Source: Pseudomonadota bacterium (lineage in GTDB: Bacteria > Pseudomonadota > Alphaproteobacteria > Rhizobiales > Rhizobiaceae). Taken from it: a stretch of 44,176 bases of DNA. The stretch is taken from the NCBI GenBank assembly GCA_023419535.1, contig JAEZXX010000048.1, forward strand, positions 1-44,176, given 5' to 3'. Positions 13,583 to 21,678 of the stretch are shown piece after piece. The translations under genes were made by a program, and so were the position numbers. Within the stretch, counting starts at the first letter, position 1. The number at the start of each line of letters is the position of its first letter. Below the pieces are notes generated by a model. That model ran no database searches. It saw only the letters and a list, made by a program, of their open reading frames with translations, and had not been told where the DNA came from.

Positions 13583-15921
13583 TGGGGGCCGGTGTTGAAC
13601 AGCAGGCGCCGCCTGTCAGCAATCTTCAGGTTGCACTCTCCCTCGCCAGCCGGGGCATCTCCGTCTTCCCGGTTCACGCCGGCGGACCCAAGATCAAGCA
13701 GCCCATGCCGTTCTTCCGCTGGAAAGATCAGTCGGGCACGGACGAGCGGACTATCAGGGAGTGGTGGCGGCGGTGGCCCGATGCAGCGCCGGCCATCGAC
13801 TTGGGCAAGTCGGGATTGTTCGTCGTCGACGCCGATCGGCACGACGTCGAGCATGACGGCGTCGCGGCATGGGCCGCGTTGATGGCGGAGGAGGGCGCCT
13901 CTCCCGACGGCATTCCCATCGTCTCGACGCCCAACGACGGCAACCACTGGATCTTCCGTCAGGACGGGACGCTGGGGAATGGTCGAGGCAGGTTGCCATC
14001 AGGCATCGATGTTCGCGGCAGCGGCGGCTACATCGTCGCGCCTGGCGCCGTCATGTCTGACGGACGCTGCTACGAGGTGTTCGGCGATCCCGGCGACGCT
14101 CCACCGGTCCCGTCGTGGCTGACGAAGTGGCTGGTGAAGGAGGGCAGAGCGGAGAGCGTGGTCGGAATTTCGACCGCGGCCCCAGCCCCGCTTCATTCCA
14201 CCGACACCGGCTCAGACGAGATCGCGGCCCTTCTAGACCACATCCCGCCAGACGCGGACTACGAGACGTGGGTCTCTGTCCTGATGGCCGTCCATGCCGC
14301 AACGGGCGGATCTCAGGCGGGTCTCGCGATAGCCGACCAATGGAGCTCGCGCGGGTCGAAATACAAGAAGGGGGAGGTGGCGCGGAAGTGGACCTCGTTC
14401 CGGTCCGCTGGCATCAACGGCGCGACCCTTGCCGCGCTCGCTCGCCAGCATGGCGCGGACCTGTCCGCCATCCGTATCGCCCACATGGAGCGGGATGAGG
14501 GGATCGGCACAGCAGAGCATGGTCGCCAGGTTCTCGCCGGACTCCAAGTCCGCCGCCTTGTCGAGGACGAGTCGGGGACGGTATCAGACCCCGAGACGGG
14601 GGAGATTTACGACCTCGAGCCGGCCAACGGCGATGCGCCGGGTGGGGCGGTTGATCAGATCGACTTGCCCGATTCAGCCCTTATCGCTCCCGGCCTCATC
14701 GGCGAGCTGGCGGACTGGATTTGCGCTACCACTACCGACCCGGTTCGCATTCACGCGATCGGTGCCGCGCTCTCGATCGTTGGGACGCTCATCAGTCGCA
14801 AGATCTACACCGAGCAACGCCCTTCCGGGGCTCACCTGTACATCGGGTGCATCGCTCCGTCCGGCATGGGAAAGCAGCACCCGCAGGACTGCATCCGCCT
14901 CGCGCTCGACGAGGTGGCGGCTCACGGGAAGATGCATACGGGCTGGAATGTCAGTCTCCCAGCGATCGCGGTCTCGCTCCACGAGCACGGCAGCCGGATC
15001 ATGATTGCCGACGAGTTCGCCGACAAGCTGATGGGGATCCGGCACAAGAACGCCTCCACCTCGGCCATGGCGATCTCGGAGGGCCTTCGCACGCTGTGGG
15101 GCCTGAACACCGCGACCTGGACGCCGGATGTCTCGTTGAACCGCGGCGAGATCAAGGTCCTCCGGCCCGCCCTAGGGTTCTATGGAGCGTCGACTGTCCG
15201 CGACTTCACCAAATCCCTCGTCAGCAAGGACATCACCAACGGCCTCTTCAACCGCTTCCTGATCCTGCCCCGCTTCGGAGAGGTGGAGAAGAACGAGGAG
15301 CCGTCGGGCATCCTCACTCTGCCGGATCGGCTGAAATCCAAGCTCCAACGCCTCCACCAATGCGTCGACGCCGTCCAGATGACGCTCGCGGCCCGTGGAG
15401 ACACGGCGCCGAATCCTCTTCTCGTTCCCTTTTCAGACGCCGCTACAGCGATGAACGAGGAGAATAAATCCCGCCAAGCAGCCATGCTCCGATTGTCGGA
15501 GGAGGACGACGCCCTCGCGCTCTACGGCCGGTACGCGGAGATGATAAAGCGCATCGCTCTCGTCGTCGCCATGGGCCGCGTTCCCGACCGGCCCGAGTAT
15601 GCCTTGATCGACGTCCAGGACATGGAGTTTGCCGAGGGGCTAGTTCGATACTCAATCGAGCAATTCGTACTGATGGTGCGACGGGACATGGTGGAGAGCC
15701 TGATCCAGCAGCAACACAAGCTCGTGCTCGGGATCATCCGAAAGGCGAAAGCGATCTCGCGTGGAGAGCTGACGCACCGCCTGGACGGCAGGATCGCGCG
15801 ACGTGACCGCGAATCGATCTTGGAAGCGCTGAAGGACGCGGAGCAGATCGAAGAGGCGGAGCAGCCTGCGGGGAAGGCCGGAGGTCGGCCGAAGAAGGTC
15901 TACGTGTGGAGGAGGGGTTAG
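13582..15921 (+). CDS. Prim-Pol primase-polymerase fused to ATPase/helicase
   Basis: 779 aa. Residues about 10-185 are a bifunctional primase/polymerase (archaeo-eukaryotic primase fold) with the metal motif VDAD (D83, D85) and GIDVRGSGGYIVAPGA. Residues about 210-300 match a primase C-terminal domain (ALLDHIPPDADYETWVSVLMAVHA). Then comes a DUF3987-like P-loop module, APSGMGKQHP with K431; the usual Ser/Thr after the P-loop Lys is Gln. A helical C-terminus ends in a basic GGRPKKVYVWRR tail. It should prime and help unwind phage DNA, and the iteron cluster lies about 760 bases downstream. Confidence 0.9.
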   Translation: MGAGVEQQAPPVSNLQVALSLASRGISVFPVHAGGPKIKQPMPFFRWKDQSGTDERTIREWWRRWPDAAPAIDLGKSGLFVVDADRHDVEHDGVAAWAALMAEEGASPDGIPIVSTPNDGNHWIFRQDGTLGNGRGRLPSGIDVRGSGGYIVAPGAVMSDGRCYEVFGDPGDAPPVPSWLTKWLVKEGRAESVVGISTAAPAPLHSTDTGSDEIAALLDHIPPDADYETWVSVLMAVHAATGGSQAGLAIADQWSSRGSKYKKGEVARKWTSFRSAGINGATLAALARQHGADLSAIRIAHMERDEGIGTAEHGRQVLAGLQVRRLVEDESGTVSDPETGEIYDLEPANGDAPGGAVDQIDLPDSALIAPGLIGELADWICATTTDPVRIHAIGAALSIVGTLISRKIYTEQRPSGAHLYIGCIAPSGMGKQHPQDCIRLALDEVAAHGKMHTGWNVSLPAIAVSLHEHGSRIMIADEFADKLMGIRHKNASTSAMAISEGLRTLWGLNTATWTPDVSLNRGEIKVLRPALGFYGASTVRDFTKSLVSKDITNGLFNRFLILPRFGEVEKNEEPSGILTLPDRLKSKLQRLHQCVDAVQMTLAARGDTAPNPLLVPFSDAATAMNEENKSRQAAMLRLSEEDDALALYGRYAEMIKRIALVVAMGRVPDRPEYALIDVQDMEFAEGLVRYSIEQFVLMVRRDMVESLIQQQHKLVLGIIRKAKAISRGELTHRLDGRIARRDRESILEALKDAEQIEEAEQPAGKAGGRPKKVYVWRRG

Positions 15922-16217
15922 TCCTTCGGTCTAGACCCATACGCTCCGCCTAAAAAAGTGAGACAGGCCAAAACAATAGAGCCTGCCATTTGTATGAAAT
16001 CGCTGCGTGTATCAGCAGGCATATAAGCGTTCATCGCTGCTCCCACGAGACCAAGCGTACCTAGAACTGCAATCGCGCCTGCGAAATAAATAGGGGCATT
16101 TTCCCTAGATCCTAGTTTCGAACCAAGCCATCCAAGGTCCTGTGCGTTCTTCTCTATATGTTTGTCAGTAATCTGAGAATCTGAGCTCGTATTGTTCGAG
16201 GTCTTGCGAGGGGCCAT
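15918..16217 (-). CDS. Two-helix membrane protein of AT-rich cassette
   Basis: 99 aa. A polar N-terminus (KTSNNTSSDSQITDKHIEKNAQDLGWLGSKLG) is followed by two membrane helices (about 44-63 and 75-92) and a basic end. ATG 16217 overlaps the stop of the 130-aa gene (TAATG). The gene is convergent with the primase gene, overlaps it by four bases, and has clearly lower GC than its surroundings. Candidate lysogenic-conversion or phage-exclusion gene; no family recognised. Confidence 0.68.
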   Translation of the reverse strand: MAPRKTSNNTSSDSQITDKHIEKNAQDLGWLGSKLGSRENAPIYFAGAIAVLGTLGLVGAAMNAYMPADTRSDFIQMAGSIVLACLTFLGGAYGSRPKD

Positions 16218-16609
16218 TACAAAGCAATCCTCGAAACAACATAAATAAGGTTAATTGTATGACTTTTAAAGGTGCCAAATGTTTTTATGGAGAAACGAAT
16301 GTAGAATTCGTATTCTTCATCGGACGCAAAATTTAGCGGACGTTTTGGGGAAATATTTTCATCATTTTTGAAATGACGATATACTTCAACGAAAGCTCTT
16401 TCGTTTGTTGTCCCCGGGCGCCTCAGTCCTGATCTGAATTTTGGCTTTTCATCCAGTTCAACTTCAGGATCTTCAAGGTTGAACTCAAAATCCAATATAT
16501 AGCTTTGATCGTCGGAGAATGGTCGGATCGAAAAGCGATCGTCTTTCAAAATGACCGCTGAGCCGCTCGCGATGATTTCTTCATCGTTGATGTACGCAGT
16601 TGCCACCAC
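16217..16609 (-). CDS. Hypothetical protein of AT-rich cassette
   Basis: 130 aa, beta-rich, with alternating hydrophobic strands (SYILDFEFNLEDPEVELD, EYEFYIRFSIKTFGTFKSHTINLIYVVSRI) that suggest a beta-sandwich domain. GTG 16609 has a GGAG five bases upstream. It resembles in outline a group of small proteins paired with two-helix membrane partners (possibly DUF6864-like), which I cannot confirm. Low GC and opposite orientation mark the pair as a recent acquisition. Confidence 0.66.
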   Translation of the reverse strand: MVATAYINDEEIIASGSAVILKDDRFSIRPFSDDQSYILDFEFNLEDPEVELDEKPKFRSGLRRPGTTNERAFVEVYRHFKNDENISPKRPLNFASDEEYEFYIRFSIKTFGTFKSHTINLIYVVSRIAL

Positions 16610-17037
16610 TCACTCCGCTGCCTTTGACCTACGCTGACACTACGCCGAAAACCGGATCGAAAACCAATCATTTTGGTCGCCGGTTTCTTAGGGAGTAGCT
16701 TCGGAAACGGGGGGTTTCTTAGGGTCGAGGTCGGTCCGAAGCGTTCGGCGGAAACCCTAAGAAACCTAAGAAACCTCCTAAGAAACATCGGCCATAAAAC
16801 CCAACGGAAACAGTTATATAGAAGGATAAGAGAGGTTTCTTAGGTTCTTAGGGTTATACCCTTTCATTTCCCATTTTGGCCCCTTCTGGCGTGCTTGAGC
16901 ATTACCGGCTCCTAAGAAACCTAAGAAACCTCCCCGGCGCCTCTCCCGCCTTGACCCCGACTCCCTGCTCCACCATCATCAACATGCTCATCACGCCCTG
17001 TCGCGGGCTCCTCTTGCCACACCGAGGAGCCGGCAGA
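16610..17037. other. Non-coding region between cassette and NusG-like gene
   Basis: About 430 bases without a convincing gene. It holds the GTTTCTTAGG repeat cluster (16683-16929), an AT-rich stretch around 16811-16835 (CAGTTATATAGAAGGATAAG), a TTATAC -10-like element near 16853, and the promoter of the minus-strand cassette. An open frame from 16876 runs into the NusG-like gene but lacks a ribosome site. Confidence 0.6.
16683..16929. repeat. Iteron-like cluster of GTTTCTTAGG, candidate origin
   Basis: Eight exact copies of a 10-mer: GTTTCTTAGG at 16683, 16714 and 16835; its complement CCTAAGAAAC at 16756, 16765, 16777, 16911 and 16920. A ninth degenerate copy lies at 16844. Several copies are spaced 9-12 bases, about one helical turn, and the orientation blocks alternate. 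An AT-rich patch lies inside. Position next to the primase-helicase gene suggests a replication origin or partition/control site; that role is inferred. Confidence 0.72.
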
Positions 17038-17709
17038 ATGCAGAAGAACGAACGCCACCAGACCGCCATGGTCTACGTCGGCCGTCGCGAACGCCTTGAG
17101 GCTCGCCGGGCCCAGGTCCGTCGGCGCCATGGCGACTTCATCGCCACACCCATGACCAGTTCCAGAAACTGGGTCATTGTGAAGACGAACCCGCAGTGTG
17201 AGCTCCGCGCGATCGAGGCTTTGCTCGCCGTCGGGATCCCAGCCTACGCCCCGGTCTATCGCCGCCGTCTTTTCGATCCCCGTTCCCAACGCCGGATCCT
17301 GCGCACCACGCCGTTTCTCGTCGGCTACGTCTTCGCCATGGTCGACCCGTCCCATCCAGACTTCGGCTTGCTCCGCGATTGCGATGGTGTGGCGGGGACA
17401 TTGCCGATGGATCGCGAGCAGCCTCGGATTACGATCCCCGATCGCGAGATTGAGGTTCTGCGCCGGATGGAGGCTTCGCACTGGCTCGAGCAGGACAAGG
17501 CGTTCCGAGCCCGTGGACGGCGCTGGATGAAGGGCAGGGGCGTCCGGGTCGTGTCCGAGCCCCAGGTCATCGCTACCGGAGCCTTCGAGGGGTTCCTCGC
17601 CTCCATTGTCCGGTTGGAGGGCAAGTCAGCGGCTCGGGTCGTGACGAAGGTTTTCGGAAAGGTGGAAGAGGCGGTGGTACCGCTTGACTGTCTGGTTCAG
17701 GCTGCCTAG
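17038..17709 (+). CDS. NusG-like antiterminator, candidate late regulator
   Basis: 223 aa. Residues about 44-160 are a NusG N-terminal domain: NWVIVKTNPQCELRAIEALLAVGIPAYAP (W45), then RTTPFLVGYVFAMV. The C-terminus is a KOW domain (GVRVVSEPQVIATGAFEGFLASIVRL...ARVVTKVFGKVEEAVVPLDCLV). GAGGAG eight bases before ATG 17038 sets the start; an N-terminal basic arm precedes the fold. It is the last gene before the packaging genes and is followed by hairpins and an intrinsic terminator, so it probably loads on polymerase to permit late transcription, as lambda Q does by unrelated means. It could instead mimic host NusG. Confidence 0.83.
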   Translation: MQKNERHQTAMVYVGRRERLEARRAQVRRRHGDFIATPMTSSRNWVIVKTNPQCELRAIEALLAVGIPAYAPVYRRRLFDPRSQRRILRTTPFLVGYVFAMVDPSHPDFGLLRDCDGVAGTLPMDREQPRITIPDREIEVLRRMEASHWLEQDKAFRARGRRWMKGRGVRVVSEPQVIATGAFEGFLASIVRLEGKSAARVVTKVFGKVEEAVVPLDCLVQAA

Positions 17710-18051
17710 AACATCGACAGAACAAAGTTCGTATCGCAGGCCATCCCGCCCTTCAGGGCCCGAAAGAGCAGCGTAGGCGGACAGGGTGAAGGGGAAACCC
17801 GCTTCACCCTTGGTGCGGAAGCAGTGTTCAGGTCGGGCTATGCCCGGCCTTTTTCATTTCAATCACACCCATACCGGGCGAGGGTCGTTTCCTCCTCGCG
17901 GTGCCACCAGTCATCGAAAGCCGTGATGTCTCGCCGGGTGGGGCCCATGCTCTTCACCACCCGATCGAGGCCAAGCCTGCGACGCCTCCGCAAGCGTGCA
18001 CCAGGTAAATCACGGCGATCTGGATTTGCTGAACTAGTCGGAGAGTAGCGA
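17710..18051 (+). promoter_or_regulatory. Structured late leader with hairpins
   Basis: This gap has no well-supported gene. It contains GCCC-TTCA-GGGC (17748-17759), a long hairpin AGGGTGAAG / CTTCACCCT with an inner GGG-AAA-CCC (17783-17810), and the terminator at 17831-17854. A tiny minus-strand frame (17859-17948, MGPTRRDITAFDDWWHREE...) looks protein-like but has no ribosome site. The structures sit where a put/nut-like loading site for the NusG-like protein would be expected. Confidence 0.5.
17831..17854 (+). terminator. Intrinsic terminator before packaging genes
   Basis: GGTCGGGC (17831-17838) pairs with GCCCGGCC (17842-17849) around a TAT loop and is followed by TTTTT. It separates the NusG-like gene from the terminase genes, so late expression needs either read-through or a separate promoter. 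Confidence 0.78.
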
Positions 18052-18348
18052 ATGCGTGGCTCGAAGCCCGGCGAGCGCCGTGGAGGCCGCGCCAAGGGAA
18101 CACCAAACAAGGCGACCCGTGAGCTGAAGGAAGCGATCCTCCAAGCCGCGGTAGACGTCGGTGAGGATGAGAACGGTGCTGGTGGCCTGACCGGCTATCT
18201 CCGCCGGGTCGCGAAGGAGGACGTGAAGGCCTTCGCCGGCTTGCTCGGGAAGGTGCTGCCGCTGCAGGTCGCGAACCCCGATGGGGAGGCATTCCGCCTA
18301 GTGGGCCGCATTGAGCTCGTCGCGCCCGATGACGACAGCGAGGGTTGA
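18052..18348 (+). CDS. Probable terminase small subunit
   Basis: 98 aa, starting at ATG 18052 behind GGAGAG. The N-terminus (KPGERRGGRAKGTPNKATRELKEAILQAA) is the basic DUF5681-like motif often found in small terminase-type proteins, followed by helices (LTGYLRRVAKEDVKAFAGLLGKVLPLQV). It overlaps the large subunit gene by 20 bases. It should recognise the packaging site and hand DNA to the large subunit. Confidence 0.75.
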   Translation: MRGSKPGERRGGRAKGTPNKATRELKEAILQAAVDVGEDENGAGGLTGYLRRVAKEDVKAFAGLLGKVLPLQVANPDGEAFRLVGRIELVAPDDDSEG

Positions 18349-19558
18349 GCTTCCAAAGAGGCTCCTGCCGATCTTTTCCGGCCCAGCACGCTATCGCGGC
18401 AGCTACGGCGGTCGAGGATCGGGCAAGACGCGGGGTTTCGCCAAGATGGCAGCGATCCGCGCCTACCAGGCCGCGGGTAACGGCCAATCAGGCGTGATCC
18501 TCTGCGGTCGCGAGTTCATGAACAGCCTCGACGAAAGCTCGATGAGCGAGGTCAAGGCGGCGATCGACAGCGAGCCGTGGCTGACGCCGTTCTTCGAGGT
18601 CGGCGAGAAGTTCATCAGGACGCAGGGGCTGCCAGGTCGGGTCGACTTTCGGTTCGCCGGTCTGCGTCACAACCTCGACAGCCTGAAGTCGAAGGCGCGC
18701 ATTCTCGTCGCTTGGATCGACGAGGCGGAGAACGTCTCCGAGGCTGCGTGGCGAAAGCTCACCCCGACCGTCCGCGAGGAAGGGTCGGAAATCTGGCTGA
18801 CGTGGAACCCGGAGAAGACGGACAGCCCAACGAACGTCCGGTTCAGGGAGAATCCGCCAGAGGGCGCGAAGATCGTCGAGCTGAATTGGCGCGACAATCC
18901 GTGGTTTCCCGCGGTGCTGGAGGAGGAGCGGCGGTCTGATCAGGACCGGCTCGATGCCGACACCTACCAGCACGTCTGGGAGGGTGGGTATCTCACCAAC
19001 TCCGAGCGCCAGGTCTTCGCGGGGAAGTGGGAGGTCCGGGACTTCGACATCGATCCGACGTGGGACGGTCCCTACCAGGGCGGCGACTTCGGCTTTGCTC
19101 AGGACCCGACGGCTGCGGTGCGGTGCTGGGTTGGCGGCGATTGCCTCTACATCAGCCATGAAGCGGGCAAGGTCGGGCTGGAGCTCGATCACACGACCGA
19201 CTTCTTGGCAAAGCGGATCCCCGACTTCGCCGCGCACACCACCCGATGGGACAGCGCGCGACCAGAATCGATCTCGTACCTGAAGCGCCACGGCCTGCCT
19301 CGATCTGAGGCGGTCCAGAAGTGGAAGGGCAGCGTCGAGGACGGGGTGCAGTTCCTGCGCTCGTTCCGGCGCATCGTCATTCACAGCCGCTGCGTCGCTG
19401 TCGCGAAAGAGGCGCGGCTCTACTCGTACAAGGTCGACCGGCTGACCCAGGAAGTGCGCACCGACATCGTGGACGCGCACAACCACTATTGGGACGCGGT
19501 TCGATATGCGGTGGGGCCGATGATCCAGAACCGCGGCTTCACACTCGCCAACCTGTAG
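18329..19558 (+). CDS. Terminase large subunit
   Basis: 409 aa, PBSX/Terminase_3-type. Walker A GGRGSGKT (about 27-34) and Walker B ILVAWIDEAEN define the packaging ATPase; the C-terminal nuclease acids lie in GGDFGFAQDPTA, RWDSARPES and IVDAHNHYWDAVRYA. ATG 18329 is chosen over the TTG at 18311. It pumps DNA into the prohead through the portal, the next gene, and cuts the concatemer. Confidence 0.93.
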   Translation: MTTARVELPKRLLPIFSGPARYRGSYGGRGSGKTRGFAKMAAIRAYQAAGNGQSGVILCGREFMNSLDESSMSEVKAAIDSEPWLTPFFEVGEKFIRTQGLPGRVDFRFAGLRHNLDSLKSKARILVAWIDEAENVSEAAWRKLTPTVREEGSEIWLTWNPEKTDSPTNVRFRENPPEGAKIVELNWRDNPWFPAVLEEERRSDQDRLDADTYQHVWEGGYLTNSERQVFAGKWEVRDFDIDPTWDGPYQGGDFGFAQDPTAAVRCWVGGDCLYISHEAGKVGLELDHTTDFLAKRIPDFAAHTTRWDSARPESISYLKRHGLPRSEAVQKWKGSVEDGVQFLRSFRRIVIHSRCVAVAKEARLYSYKVDRLTQEVRTDIVDAHNHYWDAVRYAVGPMIQNRGFTLANL

Positions 19559-19566
19559 GAGCCGGC

Positions 19567-21438
19567 ATGGGATCGGTGGTGAACATCGCCCGCTATGTCG
19601 GCGACAGCCTGACGAACCTCGTCTCGCGGCTGGGGACCGATCGGGACAAGGCCTCGCATTCGATCTATGGCGTCCCGCTCCTGACGGACGAGCAGATCAG
19701 CAACTCCTACCGAGGCGCATGGCTGCCGCGGAAAATCGTCGACATCCCCGCGCTGGACAGCTGCCGCAACTGGCGGAACTGGCAGGCGAAGGAAGGCGAG
19801 ATCGAGAAGATCGAGGCCGAGGAAAAGCGCCTCGACGTCCGTGGCAAGGTGCTGGAAGCTCGCACGAAGGCTCGGCTTCTCGGCGGCGCTGCCATCCTGA
19901 TCGGCACCGGCGACGAGGACATGTCGGCGCCGCTCGACGTGGACGCGGTCAAGATCGGAGGGATTCAGTACCTCACGGTGTTCACGCGCCGACAGCTGAC
20001 CGCTGGTGAGCTCGAGCGCGATCCGGCGTCGCCGTTCTACGGCCGCCCTTCGATGTACCGTCTGCAGGGGCGGGAGGGGCAGAGCGTGGACGTTCACCCG
20101 TCCCGGCTCGCGGTCTTCCACGGCGCCGGTGTTGCCGACGACGACCTCGCGGCTCATCGCGGCTGGAGCGATAGCGTCCTCGTCTCGGTGATGGATGCGA
20201 TCAAGAACGCCGACAGCACGGCGGCCAACATCGCCTCCCTCGTGTTCGAGGCGAAGGTCGACGTCATCAAGATGCCTGGCCTGATGAACCGGATCGGTGA
20301 GGCCGGCTACGAGGAGCAGGTCCTCAAGCGCTACACCCTCGCCAGCACGAACAAGGGCATCAACGGCACGCTGATCCTGGACGGCGAAGAGGAGTATGAG
20401 ACCAAGTCCGCGTCCTTCTCCACCCTGCCGGACATCCTCGATCGCTTCCTGCAGATCGTTTCCGGCGCGGCAGACATCCCGGCCACCCGTCTTCTGGGTC
20501 AGTCACCCGCTGGCTTGAACTCCACGGGCGAGGCGGACCTCCGCAACTACTATGATCGTATCTCCGCATCGCAGGAGATCGACATGACGCCGGCTCTGTT
20601 CCGGCTCGACGAGGCGCTGATCCGGTCGGCGACGGGCGGACGCGATCCCGGCATCCATTATCGATGGGCGCCGCTTTGGCAGATGACGGACAAGGAGCGC
20701 GCCGAGATCTTCAAGCTGAAGGTCGATGGGGCCCGCGCCATCGCAGGGACGGGTGGTGCTTCTCCGGCTCTGATGCCGATCGAGGCGCTGTCCGACGCGC
20801 TGGTGAATGCGTTGGTGGAGGATGGCAGCCTGCCCGGCCTGGAGAAGGCGATCGAGGAATACGGGCGCCTAAGCGATCAGGAAGAGGATGCCGACGAGGT
20901 CACCGCTTCGATCACGCCGGCGGCCAACTCGAATGATCCCGTCGAGGCTCGCGCTCAGCGCCTTGCTGCGAACGATGCCGAGCCCCGGACGCTCTATGTG
21001 CGCCGCGACGTCAAGAACGGCGCAGCGATCCTCGCCTGGGCCCGCGAGCAAGGGTTCACCTCAACTCTCTCCGCCTCCGATCTCCACGTCACAATCGCGT
21101 TCTCCCGCCAGCCTGTCGACTGGATGAAGGTCGGAGAGAGCTGGGAGGACGAGATCAGGATCGCCGCTGGCGGCCCGCGCATGATGGAGCAGTTCGGCGA
21201 AGCGACGGTGCTTCTCATCCCCGGCCGCTCGCTGAAGTGGCGGCATGAGGAGATGAAGGAGGCCGGCGCGTCGTGGGATCACGACGACTACCAGCCTCAC
21301 ATCACGATCAGCTACGGCGGCGCTCCGGCAGACCTGTCCAGCGTCCAGCCCTACCAGGGCGAGATCGTGCTCGGGCCGGAGGTGTTCGAAGAGCTCGATC
21401 TGGGTTGGAAGGTGAAGGTGACGAAGGTGGACGTCTAG
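19567..21438 (+). CDS. Portal (DUF1073) fused to Acb1-like 2H phosphoesterase
   Basis: 623 aa; AGGAG precedes ATG 19567. Residues 1-470 are a DUF1073-type portal (NSYRGAWLPRKIVDIPALDSCRNW, IPATRLLGQSPAGLNSTGEADLRNYYDRI). Residues about 480-623 form a second domain with two H-x-T motifs, HVTI (H507, T509) and HITI (H578, T580), the signature of 2H phosphoesterases and of the Acb1 anti-CBASS enzymes that cut cyclic nucleotides. The domain is in frame with no stop between. Portal function is firm; anti-CBASS activity is inferred from family resemblance. Confidence 0.88.
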   Translation: MGSVVNIARYVGDSLTNLVSRLGTDRDKASHSIYGVPLLTDEQISNSYRGAWLPRKIVDIPALDSCRNWRNWQAKEGEIEKIEAEEKRLDVRGKVLEARTKARLLGGAAILIGTGDEDMSAPLDVDAVKIGGIQYLTVFTRRQLTAGELERDPASPFYGRPSMYRLQGREGQSVDVHPSRLAVFHGAGVADDDLAAHRGWSDSVLVSVMDAIKNADSTAANIASLVFEAKVDVIKMPGLMNRIGEAGYEEQVLKRYTLASTNKGINGTLILDGEEEYETKSASFSTLPDILDRFLQIVSGAADIPATRLLGQSPAGLNSTGEADLRNYYDRISASQEIDMTPALFRLDEALIRSATGGRDPGIHYRWAPLWQMTDKERAEIFKLKVDGARAIAGTGGASPALMPIEALSDALVNALVEDGSLPGLEKAIEEYGRLSDQEEDADEVTASITPAANSNDPVEARAQRLAANDAEPRTLYVRRDVKNGAAILAWAREQGFTSTLSASDLHVTIAFSRQPVDWMKVGESWEDEIRIAAGGPRMMEQFGEATVLLIPGRSLKWRHEEMKEAGASWDHDDYQPHITISYGGAPADLSSVQPYQGEIVLGPEVFEELDLGWKVKVTKVDV

Positions 21439-21614
21439 TCGAACTTGATACCGGCCCGTTCCAATCCCTTCCTAACCCCCATGAGGAAGGGCGTCATTCC
21501 TGCTCTAACTCCCGGCATCGCCGGAAGCGCCGGGATGGCGCGTGCGGTTCCGACGATTGCCTGAAACCCAGCTTTGAAACCTGCTGCGTAGTCGTTGTGC
21601 GGCACGTCCGCCAT
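21435..21614 (-). CDS. Small antisense-orientation protein, 59 aa
   Basis: ATG 21614 has GGGAGG five bases upstream; the longer frame to 21689 has no site. The product MADVPHNDYAAGFKAGFQAI...GMTPFLMGVRKGLERAGIKFD has a repeated AGF/MGV-KG helix pattern seen in other small orphan proteins of Rhizobiales phages. It faces against the structural operon between portal and protease genes and overlaps the portal stop by four bases. Function unknown. Confidence 0.62.
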   Translation of the reverse strand: MADVPHNDYAAGFKAGFQAIVGTARAIPALPAMPGVRAGMTPFLMGVRKGLERAGIKFD

Positions 21615-21678
21615 GGCGACCTCCCTCTCACGTGACGATTGCAGCGGTAGCGTATCGTCAAACGCCAAGGCCGCAACC

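Noticed and set aside
16546..16788. An 80-aa minus ORF across the repeats
   Set aside because: It is made of the repeated GTTTCTTAGG motif and Arg/Phe-rich sequence, overlapping the real 16217-16609 gene in another frame.
16750..16790. CRISPR or telomere-like array from the CCTAAGAAAC repeats
   Set aside because: The repeat is only 10 bases, orientation alternates, and there are no unique spacers of constant length.
16876..17037. N-terminal extension of the NusG-like protein
   Set aside because: The segment translates the repeat region (NLRNLPGASPALTPTP), lacks a ribosome site, and GAGGAG before ATG 17038 gives a better start.
17859..17948. Tiny minus-strand ORF MGPTRRDITAFDDWWHREE
   Set aside because: More protein-like than the plus frames and possibly GTGA-coupled to another minus frame ending at 17954, but it has no ribosome site, is 29 aa long and lies over a leader; kept as a note only.
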